64,000 bases of DNA from Corella eumyota (Eukaryota > Chordata > Ascidiacea > Phlebobranchia > Corellidae), in contig OY720101.1 in NCBI GenBank assembly GCA_963082875.1, forward strand, positions 14,655,671 through 14,719,670. Reading direction: 5' to 3'. Made by a program: the position numbers and the translations under genes. Shown here piece after piece: positions 47,614 through 58,263 of the stretch (positions within the stretch are counted from its first letter, which is position 1; the number at the start of each line of letters is the position of its first letter). The notes under the pieces are model-generated. The model did not search any database and had not been told where the DNA came from. It saw nothing but the letters and a program-made list of their open reading frames with translations.

Positions 47614-48017
47614 TAAATTTTAAAATGTTTTTATTAAACGGTTGGTTTAATTGATGTATTTGGTTAAATGGGATTTAATGTCATTACAATTATTAATTAA
47701 AGATTTCGTTTCTGTATTTTTTTAAATTAATTTTATTGTAAATAAAAGTCAACTTAACTGCCAATTTAAAGAGTAAATTGATGACCTTATTGCTATCTCG
47801 AGACATGTTTGACATTTTGTTGACTTTGTGGTTTTGTCTAGCAATTAACCTTCATTAATTTATAAATGGTTTTGGTTAGTGTGCCTTAGTTCACGTAGGC
47901 CCATGGTAACAAATACAAACAAAACGCTTAAATATTAACTAAAGCCTTAATTGAATTACGAAACCAACCTATATTTTATACCATATTTCCATCTACTTTA
48001 TTTTTTTTATTTTGGTT

Positions 48018-48185
48018 TTTCACACATTGATAAAAGTAAATAATAAAAACGATATACAATTATTATTACAACAATGCGACGGGAAAAAATGACAAAATCA
48101 ATTTAATGATTTAAAACATGCCAAAAGTATTAATGTTTACACAAAGATTTTATAGTATGTTATGGCATGGTCACCAAACCCAGTT
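48018..48185. repeat. Direct repeat, unit 2
   Basis: Second copy of 47425-47613, about 600 bases away, same orientation, with scattered substitutions. The spacer between the copies is not repeated. Confidence 0.85.
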
Positions 48186-48407
48186 TTAGTTATATATTAT
48201 GCAACATAAAAAATAAATTTGATATTTTAAGCATACCCCATCGTAATAAGTAAAACAATGTATACAAAAATACAAAATTGTTATTACAGAAAGCAGGATA
48301 TTGCGCTAAAATACTGACTAAATAAATATCATGCATAAACATAAAGTCTAATTTAACATTCATCAAGTTTTAAAGTATGGAAATTTGTACACCTCGCGGT
48401 TTTTGTA

Positions 48408-48460
48408 AAATTCGTTGATGCTGAGATTTAAATATTTCAGCACTAAACTGTAATAGATAG
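48408..48460 (-). pseudogene. Tail remnant of a third sulfotransferase copy
   Basis: On the minus strand this reproduces the last coding bases of the sulfotransferase exon (encoding SAEIFKSQHQRIL then a changed end), otherwise found at 48615-48665 and 52897-52950. It lies inside the 3' flank of copy 1. The 3' flank itself (TTTAATATAGGATATACTAA block, 48465-48570) is shared with copy 2 (52740-52855). Confidence 0.75.
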
Positions 48461-48601
48461 ACCTTTAATATAGGATATACTAAAGCAAAACATTTGAAGA
48501 CAACAATTTTGTAAATAATGTACTAAAAGACAAACAGTGTAGAAAAAAAAGCTTTAAATAAATTCTCAATTTTGGAAGTTAAAATTTATGTTAAAACAAT
48601 T

Positions 48602-51228
48602 TTAAAATTTATTATTTCGTAAAATTCGTTGATGCTGAGATTTAAATATTTCAGCACTAAACGGGTTTTCCGAAGCAATTAATTGTTTACAAATTTCAAT
48701 TTTTTCGGCACCAGGTTTTAAGTTATAACTTTTAACGTCAACATTTTTTGGCTTGAAACCCTTGTTTTTTATTTTAACGTATTTTGAATCTACAGCATTG
48801 CCTTCTAGGCATAGCTCCGTTAAATTGGATATTGTTGCATCCAGTTTTTCAATTTTGATCCGCATTTTTTTTAATCCGAAAACTTTAACTTTTTGCCAAA
48901 ATGTTGCGTTAAAATGGTCGAATAATGCGGCGTCCGCTTTATTCCAAATCCGCGCTTTTTTACGTACCCGTTCGTGGTATTCGACATCCGAAATATTTTG
49001 ATTCCGTGCATTTAAAGTAAAGCAAGCGACATCTTTAAGTTCCCAGCCCATAATGTCACTTAACAATATCATTGATTCTTTAAAGTAATCTGAAACTAGT
49101 ATTAAATCGAACAATTCGTCTATTTCTTGAATAGCTAGTGCAATAAGGTTGTCATTAGTATTTCGGTTATTGTATCCGAAATCGAAAAAAGTCGGATTTT
49201 TCTCCAGCATGGAGTATGACCCCGGTTTTGATTCTTTAACGAATTTTTCCGCGTTATCCAAATACCTTTCGCACCCGCCTTTTTCTTTTTGTGGCACTTT
49301 TTGAAATGAAGGAACGATCGGCCAAAAGTAGGTAAAAGATGACTCGAAAAGTGAGCCTGGTTCGCGAACAATACTGACATAAACAGTCGTTTGTTTTGGC
49401 ATTAACTCGGTTACAACACTTCTTTTAAATCGCATATGATGACATAGTATATTATACTCTTTAATATCTGTAAAAATAAAAAATTAGTTTTTAAAATTTA
49501 GGCATTACAGGTAAAATTAAGAAGCTATTCTCAAGTTGTACAAGTTTAAGATATTATTGACCTCTTGATAATACCCAAACCCAGTCCCAAGTTGTACAAG
49601 TTTAAGATATTATTGACGTTATAATATTACCCCAACCCAGTCCTAAGTTGTACAAGTTTAAGATAATATTGACTTTATAATATTACCCCAACCCAGTCTT
49701 AAGTTGTACAAGTTTAAGATAATATTGACTTTATAATATTACACCAACCCAGTCTTAAGTTGTACAAGTTTAAGATAATATTTACTTTATAATATTACCC
49801 CAACCCAGTCTTAAGTTGTACAAGTTTAAGATATTGTTGACCTTATAATATTACCCCAACCCAGTCTTAAGTTGTACAAGTTTAAGATAATATTGACTTT
49901 ATAATATTACCCCAACCCAGTCTTAAGTTGTACAAGTTTAAGATAATATTGACTTTATAATATTACCCTAACCCAGTCTTAAGTTGTACAAGTTTAAGAT
50001 ATTATTGACCTCATGACATTACCCCAACCCAGTCTTAAGTTGTACAAGTTTAGGATATTATTAACCTCGTGATATTATTTCAATCTGGTCCCAAGTGTTT
50101 GTACGGGTTTATTTTTTACAACATTATAGTTATTGATTTGTTTGTGAAACCAAAAGGCCAACTAACTCTACATAAACAAAAATTAGCCTTTTTCAACGCA
50201 GGCTTATTTGCCAGCTTAACAATGTTGATTTTGTGGTAATGCGGGCTCACGTACTAAATTTAATAGTGTTCCTTTATTGTTAGATATAGCATTTTCCTAA
50301 CAATCTTACCTTTATAATGTGATATTTTGTTTTCGGCGATAAAACCAGGATAGTTAAAATCATGCTTATTGCTTGGTAAGGCAAAGATCGAGTTGTGATG
50401 CAATCCATATCTTAACAACACGTTCTAAAAACATTAAAAAAAAATTTTTTGGATATATTAATTTATTTTATAAAAAAAAATGATTTAACAGTTAATATAT
50501 ATATATATTTTTAAGAGAATGTTTTTGTAGCAATGTCAATTTTACCTGTACTGCCGAGCCAGCAGTCTTATGCGTTTTTAAAAACATGATATTTTTTTTC
50601 TTAGGTTTTGTTGGTGTAGGTCTATTAACATAATAAATTATTATTTAAATAAAAATTTATATATATGTAAATTTTACTACTTAAGACTTTGAACTTGATC
50701 ATTATAATAACGTCAACCACATCTTAAAATTTTATTCAGACGTAAAAGTAAAAATATTAGGCTCACTTTACCAAAAACTTAAGTTTAGAATTTAGAATAA
50801 CTTACGTTGTAATTTGTTCATAAGCATTCGATTTATTAGTAATGTTGGGTTGGGTAACTAAAATGCTTTTAGTATTTCTGTAAATGATTTTTTTAAATAA
50901 GTAAATTAAAATTTTATATATAGCAATAAATGAACACGATGGCTTTTTGTTAAACATTAAACTGTTTTAAGGCAACTTTTATTATATGTTTTGTAAATTT
51001 AATTTTATAATCATAAGATTTTAAAAATAGGTTAATATTGACACTGAAATGGCGTCCAATTATCAGTATAATATATCCAATTTATGATTAGAATTTAATT
51101 ATTTATTTATTATTGCATACAGCATCTCACCCTTTGCTTAAAATCCATTTTCCATTTAGTTGAAGTACAATACAAATTAAACACAGTTGAACCAAAATAA
51201 AACCAACTAGCATTTTTTGACTGATCAT
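48602..51228 (-). CDS. Galactose-3-O-sulfotransferase-like enzyme, copy 1
   Basis: Golgi type II membrane sulfotransferase of the Gal3ST family, about 408 residues, expected to move sulfate from PAPS to a galactosyl glycan or glycolipid. Exons 5' to 3': 51131-51228, 50806-50877, 50546-50621, 50310-50424, 48602-49467. A short N-terminus and signal anchor (MLVGFILVQLCLICIVLQL) lead into a stem. The 5'-phosphosulfate-binding motif is FLKTHKTAGSAVQNVLLRYG, split between exons 3 and 4 after Gln. The 3'-phosphate-binding motif is VYVSIVREPGSLFESSFTYF. The Lys-Thr-His-Lys-Thr-Ala series is the family hallmark. The large last exon carries the rest, ending HQRILRNNKF. The frame on the plus strand across this exon is a shadow. 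Acceptor sugar unknown. Confidence 0.9.
49505..50080. repeat. Minisatellite, about 55-bp unit, ten copies, sulfotransferase intron 4
   Basis: Units read CCCAACCCAGTCTTAAGTTG then TACAAGTTTAAGATAATATT then GACTTTATAATATTAC. Central units are nearly identical and outer ones more varied. The CCCAGTCT(T/C)(A/G)AGTTG..GATATTAT order matches part of the SINE body, which suggests its origin. Confidence 0.93.
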
Positions 51229-52200
51229 TTTGCTTTTTCAAACTAAAATGAAACTAGTTTATTGTCCTCCAATAAATGTCAAATACACTATAAAAAATAC
51301 TACGTATACTTCTGTTAAGGTATTTGCAAAAACACAAGATTATTAATTCTGTTAAAATATTGCCGTAGTTAACTATAGTAGTTTTAAGTAACTATCTATA
51401 CAAGCCAAGTGCATTTAAAAAGTATCAAATAAACTGCAATACTTCAACCATTTTTAATTTCTTACAGTCAGAGCTATGGGAACCTTAAATTTTGTATTAT
51501 CTAAATACATAGTGTACATACATGTTATAGAAGATAAGGTTATTTCTGACGGTTTTAAATTTAAACTCTTGTTTGTTCTTTAGCAACGCATATCTGCTTT
51601 AATTAACTATATTTAAATAAAACGACAGTATAGGCCTTTAACAGTACTATCATTCTCTATAAGCTTTCACACATTTCAAGTTTGACTTTAATACTCTTCT
51701 TAAAACTGTATTTATTACAAAAAAATTGGTCGTAAATTAACTCCAAAATTTAAAGTCTAATATTTGTAAATAAATAATGAACTTCAATATTGCGGAAAAA
51801 TAGTAGCAGTTATTAATAATACTACAACACTTTACTGAACAAGTTTTCTCTTTACAATTTTGCTAAAATATAATTCATTGCATCTTGTTTAAACGTGGGT
51901 TATATATGCTATGTATGTGTATTTAGTATGAACTTGGACCTATATTTCGATGCTATATTTAAGAGCTTTACAAACATATTCGTCCTAGTTATTTAAACAT
52001 AATTTTGTGTATTATCAACCTTGAACAAAAGCAATGATTTTAATATTGTTTAAAAAACGCTTTTAAAACAAGGGTTATAAAAGACGTTAACAAGTCAAGT
52101 TTATTACTTTAGTTAAAACATTAATAAAATTATTTATGTGTTAAATTAATACAATCTTTATTTTTATATACCTTAGTAAATTTTCTCTAATTTAAGGCAA
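51229..52200. other. Spacer between the sulfotransferase genes, no gene seen
   Basis: AT-rich upstream region of copy 1. No repeat recognised. Confidence 0.55.
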
Positions 52201-52214
52201 TTGTTTAGTTAAAC

Positions 52215-52345
52215 GGGCAGCGTGGTGTAGTGGTAAGAACACTTGCTACACCACCATGAGGTCGTGGGTCTAATCCCCACTGCTCTCATGCTGTAGCGCC
52301 TTTGAGTAAGGCCGGGTCGGAGTAACTAATGTCACTCTATCAGAT
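52215..52345 (+). mobile_element. SINE, internally deleted
   Basis: Perfect-looking head (GGGCAGCGTGGTGTAGTGGT, GGTCGTGGGTCTAATCCCCA, GTAGCGCCTTTGAGTAAGG) joined directly to the distal body (GGGTCGGAGTAACTAATGTC). The middle, from the GAGCCAGCACT to the GAGACT blocks, is missing. Confidence 0.85.
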
Positions 52346-52885
52346 AGTTAACATGCATTCCAATTAGGTTTGGATAGAGTTAAAGAGCCTTACTTGAACA
52401 AACTACAACATAAAAGCAATACGAACTAAACCCAGGATCTTATTAAGTTAATTTAGGTCTTTTTAGCTTGCCAACCCACTTATAAATTTTTTTGGTTACT
52501 TATTTAAATAAAATAATTTTAAAAAGTGTTTTCTATAATAAGTTATAAGTTAATTTTAAAATAAATTTTTGGTTTTAAAAATAAATAAAACTTATTTAAA
52601 GTTTAAAAAATTGTATTTAGTAAAGAGCAACATCACTAACTATATAAATAGCATAAAAACAACAAAAAATAGCACGAACAACTAGTATTACAGAAAACTA
52701 AAAGTAACATGTTAACTAAGTTAATTGCACAAATTTATTAGATGGACCTTTAATATAGGATATACTAAAGCAAAACATTTGAAGACAATAATTTTGTAAA
52801 TAATGTACTAAAAGACAAACAGTGTAGAAAAAAAACTTTAAATAAATTCTCAACCTTTCTAGTTTAGATTTATGTTAAAATATTT

Positions 52886-55432
52886 TTAAAATTTATTATT
52901 TCGTAAAATTCGTTGATGCTGAGATTTAAATATTTCAGCACTAAACGGGTTTTCCGAAGCAATTAATTGTTTACAAATTTCAATTTTTTCAGCACCAGGT
53001 TTTAAGTTATAACTTTTAACGTCCACATTTCGAGGCTTGTATATTTTGTCTGCTGTTTTAACGTATTTTAAATCTACAGCATTGCCTTCTAGACATAGCT
53101 CCGTTAAATTAGATATTGTTGCATCCAGTTTTTCAATTTCGATCCGCATTTTTTCTAATCCAAAAACTTCAATTTTTTGCCAAAATGTTGAGTTAAAATG
53201 GTCAAATAATGCGGCGTCCGCTTTATTCCAAATCCGAGACTTCCTACGTATCCGTGTATGATATTCGACATCCGAAATATTTTGAGTCCGTGCATTTAAA
53301 GTTAAGCAAGCGACATCTTTAAGTTCCCAGCCCATAATATCACTTAACAATATCATTGATTCCTTAAAGTAATCTGAAACCAATATAAGGTCAAACAATT
53401 CGTCTATTTCTTGAATAGAACTTGTAATATAACTGTCATCTTCATTTCGGTTATTATATCCGAAATCGAAAAAAGTCGGATTTTTTTCTAACACGGAGAA
53501 CGTACTAGATTTTGATTCGCTGACAAATTTCTCCGCATTATTAAGGTATCTTTCGCATCCGTCTTTTTCTTTTTGTGGTATCTTTTGAAATGAAGGAACG
53601 ATCGGCCAAAAGTAGGTAAAAGATGACTCGAAAAGTGAGCCTGGTTCGCGTACAATACTGACATAAACAGTCGTTTGTTTTGGCATTAATTCGGTTACAA
53701 CACTTCGTTTAAATCGCATGTGATGACATAATATATTATACTCTTCAATATCTGTAAAAATAAATTGTTTATTTTTAAATGTTTGAACATTACATATCAA
53801 TTTTACATGGTTTTTATTGTCCCAACCCAGTCTCAAGTTGTACAAGTTTAAGATAATATTGACCTCATGATATTAACCCAACCCAGTCCCAAGTGGTACA
53901 AGTTTAACATATTATTGGCCCCATAATATTACCCCGACCAAGTCTCAAGTTGTAAAAGTTAAAAAAAGCATTGACCTTATGATAATACCCCAACCCAGTC
54001 CCAAGTTATACAAGTATATATTATTGATTTCTTTTTATAGGTAGTGTATTGGTTTTAGATGTATAAGGGTAACTGCACAGCCTAACTATTATACATATTA
54101 CGTTACTTCGACTCAGTTTCAAATTGTCTTTGCCAGTTTAATAAATATTCTTTCAACATTGCCTAATTATCTTACCAATATAGTTGCAAAATATTGTAAA
54201 TACGTATTACATTATACCAACTTGTTTAGAAAAACTGGTTTTACTACATAGATATTCATCAGCATACCTTTAAAGTGTGATATGGTTTTAGTTGATACGA
54301 AATTCGGGTATGAAAAGTCATGCATGTTGTTTGGTAAGGCAAAGGTAAGGTTGTGATGCAAACCATATCTTAACAACACATTCTAAAAAAATAAAATTTT
54401 AGATTAAAAAGCAAAAATTGGTAATATTTGGTTTTGCCAGGCTAAAGAGCAATGTTAGTGGCTTTGGTGCGGCTCGAACTCAATACATTTTTACATAAAT
54501 TGTACATGTATATATGTCAATTTTACCTGCACTGCTGAGCTAGCAGTCTTGTGAGTTTTTAAAAACATGATATTTTTCTTTTTTGGTATTTCTGTAGTGA
54601 GAGGTTGTGTAGTTACTTCGTCTTTTATAACATCCATTGACGTTGTCGTTTGAGATATATATAAGGTAGTAAGCTCATACTCTCTAAAAATGATATTAAA
54701 AATGGCCTTGTTATATATTTATAAAGCAAATAGCATATTGTAAAATTTTGGACATATTTTTTCTCAGAAAAATTTCGCCAAACTAATTTGAATCATAGGT
54801 CAATATCATTTTAGCTGCTTTATGTAATTTTAACCAAGTCTCAAGTGAACGTTTAAGAAAATATTTCAGTCTCAAGTTACAACAAACTGGGTCTGTTAAT
54901 TTTTTTAAGATAAAAATTATCTGGATTTAGTGAATTTTAAAATGCGCTAATGATAATAAACAGAACTGCCAACTAATAACTTTCCGACGGTGGTATAATC
55001 AATTAAAAAAAAATTCGCACACCAGTGTTACGTATTACGGAATTTTTAACTAATTTAAACTTTTCAATTCGTAAATTAATTACCTTAGATCCCCAAAAGT
55101 AGTTAGTTGTTGTTCATCATTAATTCTTTCTTTCAATTTTACAGTTTGTAACATTTCAGAAGTCCAATATCTAAACATATATATATATTAAGGTTAACAT
55201 CTGTGTATTTTAAATCCAATAATAAATCATATACTAATTCATCGTAGCTGTTTTGGGTTATTGGTTATATACTGCGTGGACGCTTTTAACCTACAATTTA
55301 ACTGTTATTTAAATTTAAATAACCTTTAGTTAAACGTTAACTTATATATTTTTACCTTTTAAAAATCCATACACCATTAAGCTGTAGTATAATCACAACG
55401 AAAAACACAGCGACCAAAATTTTATTTTTCAT
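52886..55432 (-). CDS. Galactose-3-O-sulfotransferase-like enzyme, copy 2
   Basis: Tandem paralogue of copy 1, about 433 residues. Exons 5' to 3': 55356-55432, 55084-55170, 54527-54683, 54268-54382, 52886-53751. The last exon has exactly the same length (866 bases) as in copy 1 and is highly similar. Signal anchor MKNKILVAVFFVVIILQL. Exon 3 is 81 bases longer than in copy 1, giving a longer Thr-rich stem (TTLYISQTTTSMDVIKDE). The 5'-phosphosulfate motif is FLKTHKTASSAVQNVLLRYG, with Ser for Gly at the position after Ala. The 3'-phosphate motif is identical to copy 1. Upstream and downstream exons differ enough to suggest specialisation; the last exon may have been homogenised by gene conversion. 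Confidence 0.9.
53815..54025. repeat. Three to four units of the 55-bp satellite, copy 2 intron 4
   Basis: Same unit as 49505-50080, in the same intron of the paralogue, but short and more varied (CCCAACCCAGTCTCAAGTTG, TACAAGTTTAAGATAATATT). Confidence 0.88.
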
Positions 55433-57024
55433 AGCTGCTTGCTTTGCAATATACCCTAGTCGATCAAATATCTTCATCTGATTAACTGCTGTCTTTTACA
55501 TACAGTCGGATTTTAATCAGCGTTTTTCTATCGCCCCAGGGCTCAAATTGTAGAAAATGATTTCAAGTTGTTCTTTTATATAACTTATCATATTACTATT
55601 CAAAACAAAAGAGATAGCTGTTTATTTAACGCAGTTCATTCTAACGCTTCACGCTATGATAACAACAAGCAGCTATCTACTGAATGATACATTCTCAAAA
55701 ATGACTGTTAGCACCAAATAACGGTAAAGCGAAATACACTCATTCATTGCCATCATAGTAAAAATATTATAAGCGGTATTATTTCCGCTTTACTGTATGG
55801 GCTTTACATATATTTTGGGTATGCGGTTTAGGACTAACCACGCCATCTTATAAGAAATTTTCAAAAATACTAATTTATTTAACCTAGCAGAAATTTGATG
55901 CTTAAAAAATTGGAGATTTTGTCGTTTAACCTTTAATGATTAACTATAACTACATAAAAAGTCATTGTATCTATTGTAATCATTACATCCTAGCTTTTTT
56001 CAGGCTACAACTCTGAATAAATCGCTAAAATTATATTTTACTTCAAAAAAAATCTCAACTTTGTAAATATTTTTTCCAAACTAACAGTACAATGTTAATA
56101 TGTCATACAACAACATTATTCTGAAACAATAGTGTTGACTCACACTAGAAGTTAAATAGTAAACTTAAAACTCCCTTTTTTAGTAAGTTGCTTTTGAATA
56201 TATTTATAAGCCTTAATACCTTATATAAAGCTATTGAATGTTTTGTAAAACGTAAATTTACAATTTTTTTTCGCTTTAGCAATCTATTATAAACTTAAAA
56301 ATATCGTGACAGCAGTTCACTAACATAGAACTGAACTGAAGTATACCATAAGAGTATTCGTCTTTTTCAATTGGGTTGTACGCACTCGTACAAAACGCTA
56401 AAAATGCCTCAAGAAATTTAAAATTGGCTCTCAGTTTGATTTTCTTTGAAAATTTTTTATTAGCTTTACAAATTTTAGCATATTCAAACTCCCTAAATTT
56501 ATTTCGTAGGCGTTAACGGAAATTTAATGAAAATCAAACTGTTAGCTTATATGTTTTGTGCATGAAACTAAACTATATTTTTTGCCATTTTATTTTGACT
56601 AATGCATATTACCTTGTTAAACGGATGTAGAGCCTAAAAACAAGTCATTGTATTATTTATAGATTTTACTACACTTTTAGCAGCAATAGATCTATTTAAA
56701 AATGGCATTGGGAAAAACCGTTATGTTAAAATCATTTTGTTGGCATATTTTAATATATTCCTTGTGGAAAAATATTTTTTGGGGTATTTTTCTATAATTA
56801 AATTATCTTGCTGAATTTTAGGCATTGCAACATTGCCCAATCACAAATTTATTTAATTTATTTAAAATAAAAAAATTTCCAAAATTTATTAATATATTTT
56901 AGCATTTTAGTTTAACAATTAATATTTAAACATTTTTTTTTAAATATATTTTTAAAGAGGATAAACTTAAAATGTTAAATTGTGTCACCAAGCGACCAAA
57001 GTTGAATTTGTTATAGAATGTTTA
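55433..57024. other. Intergenic between sulfotransferase copy 2 and SPC25, no gene seen
   Basis: About 1.6 kb of AT-rich DNA at a divergent gene pair. No repeat or gene recognised. Confidence 0.6.
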
Positions 57025-57032
57025 TGACGTCA
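57025..57032. promoter_or_regulatory. CRE-like TGACGTCA upstream of SPC25
   Basis: Perfect palindrome 179 bases before the SPC25 ATG, in a region without other obvious elements. Confidence 0.45.
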
Positions 57033-57210
57033 CTTAACGTAAAATATTGAAATTTCAGTTCTGCATGACACAAAATTAAGTTTTGACATTTTTCCACGCG
57101 TGTATTAAAAATTAAATAATAAATAAACTATTAACCAGTCTCTAAACCAAGGTTTATTGTAGCTTGTATATGTACAATACTCTTTTAAAGGATAATTACA
57201 TTAAATTGTG

Positions 57211-57903
57211 ATGAATTATCAAGAACGCTTGGATGAGTTTTTGTCTTTGTCGGAAAGAGCGTGGCAGGATTTGGTTAAAAACACCAGTATTGTCCTAGAA
57301 AATGATCAGAAATCGTTTGATAATTTTTTCAATGAGAATGAGAAGGTTACGGACTTTTTAGAAAATGCTGTAAATAATGTGTTAGATGACCAGTCTGCGC
57401 TTGGCAACGATTTGAAAAATCTTGACAACGAAAAATTGGAATTATCGCGACTTGAAAATGCTCAGATAGAAGCTGAATCTCAAAACAAGATACTAGAAGA
57501 GAAGTTACACTCAATGGAAATTGAATTGGACAAAGCAAAAGTTAGTTTCAAAGAAAATAATTTATCAAACCAAACGAAAAGGCGAAAATTAGAATCTCAA
57601 AAATCGGATATCAAGCAAGCCCTTCAACTTTATTCCAAATACCTCGGTCTTGAAATAAGAACGTTACAAGACCACAGAACCCAGTATATATTCCATGACA
57701 ATGACAATTTAAAAATCGATAAAAATGCCTCGTTTGTGATAATAAGGCTAGTTGATGAAACCTACGAAGTTACAGATAGCGAACCGAACTTACCAAATCG
57801 TAAAGATTTTGAACAACAATTAAACGCCACAAATAATTTAGCTGGGTTTATTCAGTGCATTAGAAGAGTTCTAAAACAGGAAAAAGAAATGGATTTAATT
57901 TAA
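57211..57903 (+). CDS. SPC25: Kinetochore protein Spc25 (NDC80 complex)
   Basis: Intronless gene for 230 residues (human 224). Spc25 pairs with Spc24 to anchor the NDC80 complex to the inner kinetochore, needed for microtubule attachment in mitosis. Residues about 20-150 are coiled coil, rich in E, K, L and N (LDNEKLELSRLENAQIEAES). The C-terminal globular RWD-like domain has the hallmark LYSKYLGLEIRTLQDHRTQY, close to LYKDRLGLEIRKIYGEKLQF of the human protein, and later FVIIRLVDETYEVTDSEPNL. The ATG at 57211 is preferred to an in-frame GTG just before it. The absence of introns is unusual in this window. It lies 360 bases before UPF1, same strand. Confidence 0.9.
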   Translation: MNYQERLDEFLSLSERAWQDLVKNTSIVLENDQKSFDNFFNENEKVTDFLENAVNNVLDDQSALGNDLKNLDNEKLELSRLENAQIEAESQNKILEEKLHSMEIELDKAKVSFKENNLSNQTKRRKLESQKSDIKQALQLYSKYLGLEIRTLQDHRTQYIFHDNDNLKIDKNASFVIIRLVDETYEVTDSEPNLPNRKDFEQQLNATNNLAGFIQCIRRVLKQEKEMDLI

Positions 57904-58263
57904 ATTCTTAAAAAATATATTTTTTTGAAATAGCTCAAAGTCCCTTTAATGGATTATGATCAAAATTTTAAGGATTAAAATAACACAAAAATATAAAAGA
58001 CGCTAAGATCTGTATTATACATATTTTATAGTATAATTATTTTATTTTTAACTGCCATCTGCCAGTTTGTTTTTTGAAAGACCTTAACAGTTTAGTTTTT
58101 ATTTTTTTCTATATTTATCTTAAATTGTATAAAGTTTATTCATTGCTTTTTGTTTTTATGTGAAGAATTCTAGTATCACCCAAATCTAAAACAATCATAT
58201 TTTTATAGTGTTTGTTACTAACCTAGTTTCACTTTGTTTTTAGAACTGCGTAAGGTTTAAATA
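57904..58263 (+). promoter_or_regulatory. SPC25-UPF1 spacer with splice acceptor before the UPF1 ATG
   Basis: A pyrimidine-rich tract and acceptor (CACTTTGTTTTTAG, ending near 58243) lie about 20 bases before the UPF1 ATG with no upstream coding exon. It could be an SL trans-splice site. The spacer is longer than usual for Ciona operons, so co-transcription with SPC25 is only a possibility. Confidence 0.4.

Noticed and set aside
48753-49001. Plus-strand frame over the sulfotransferase exon (also 53037-53261)
   Set aside because: Antisense shadow of the conserved last exon.
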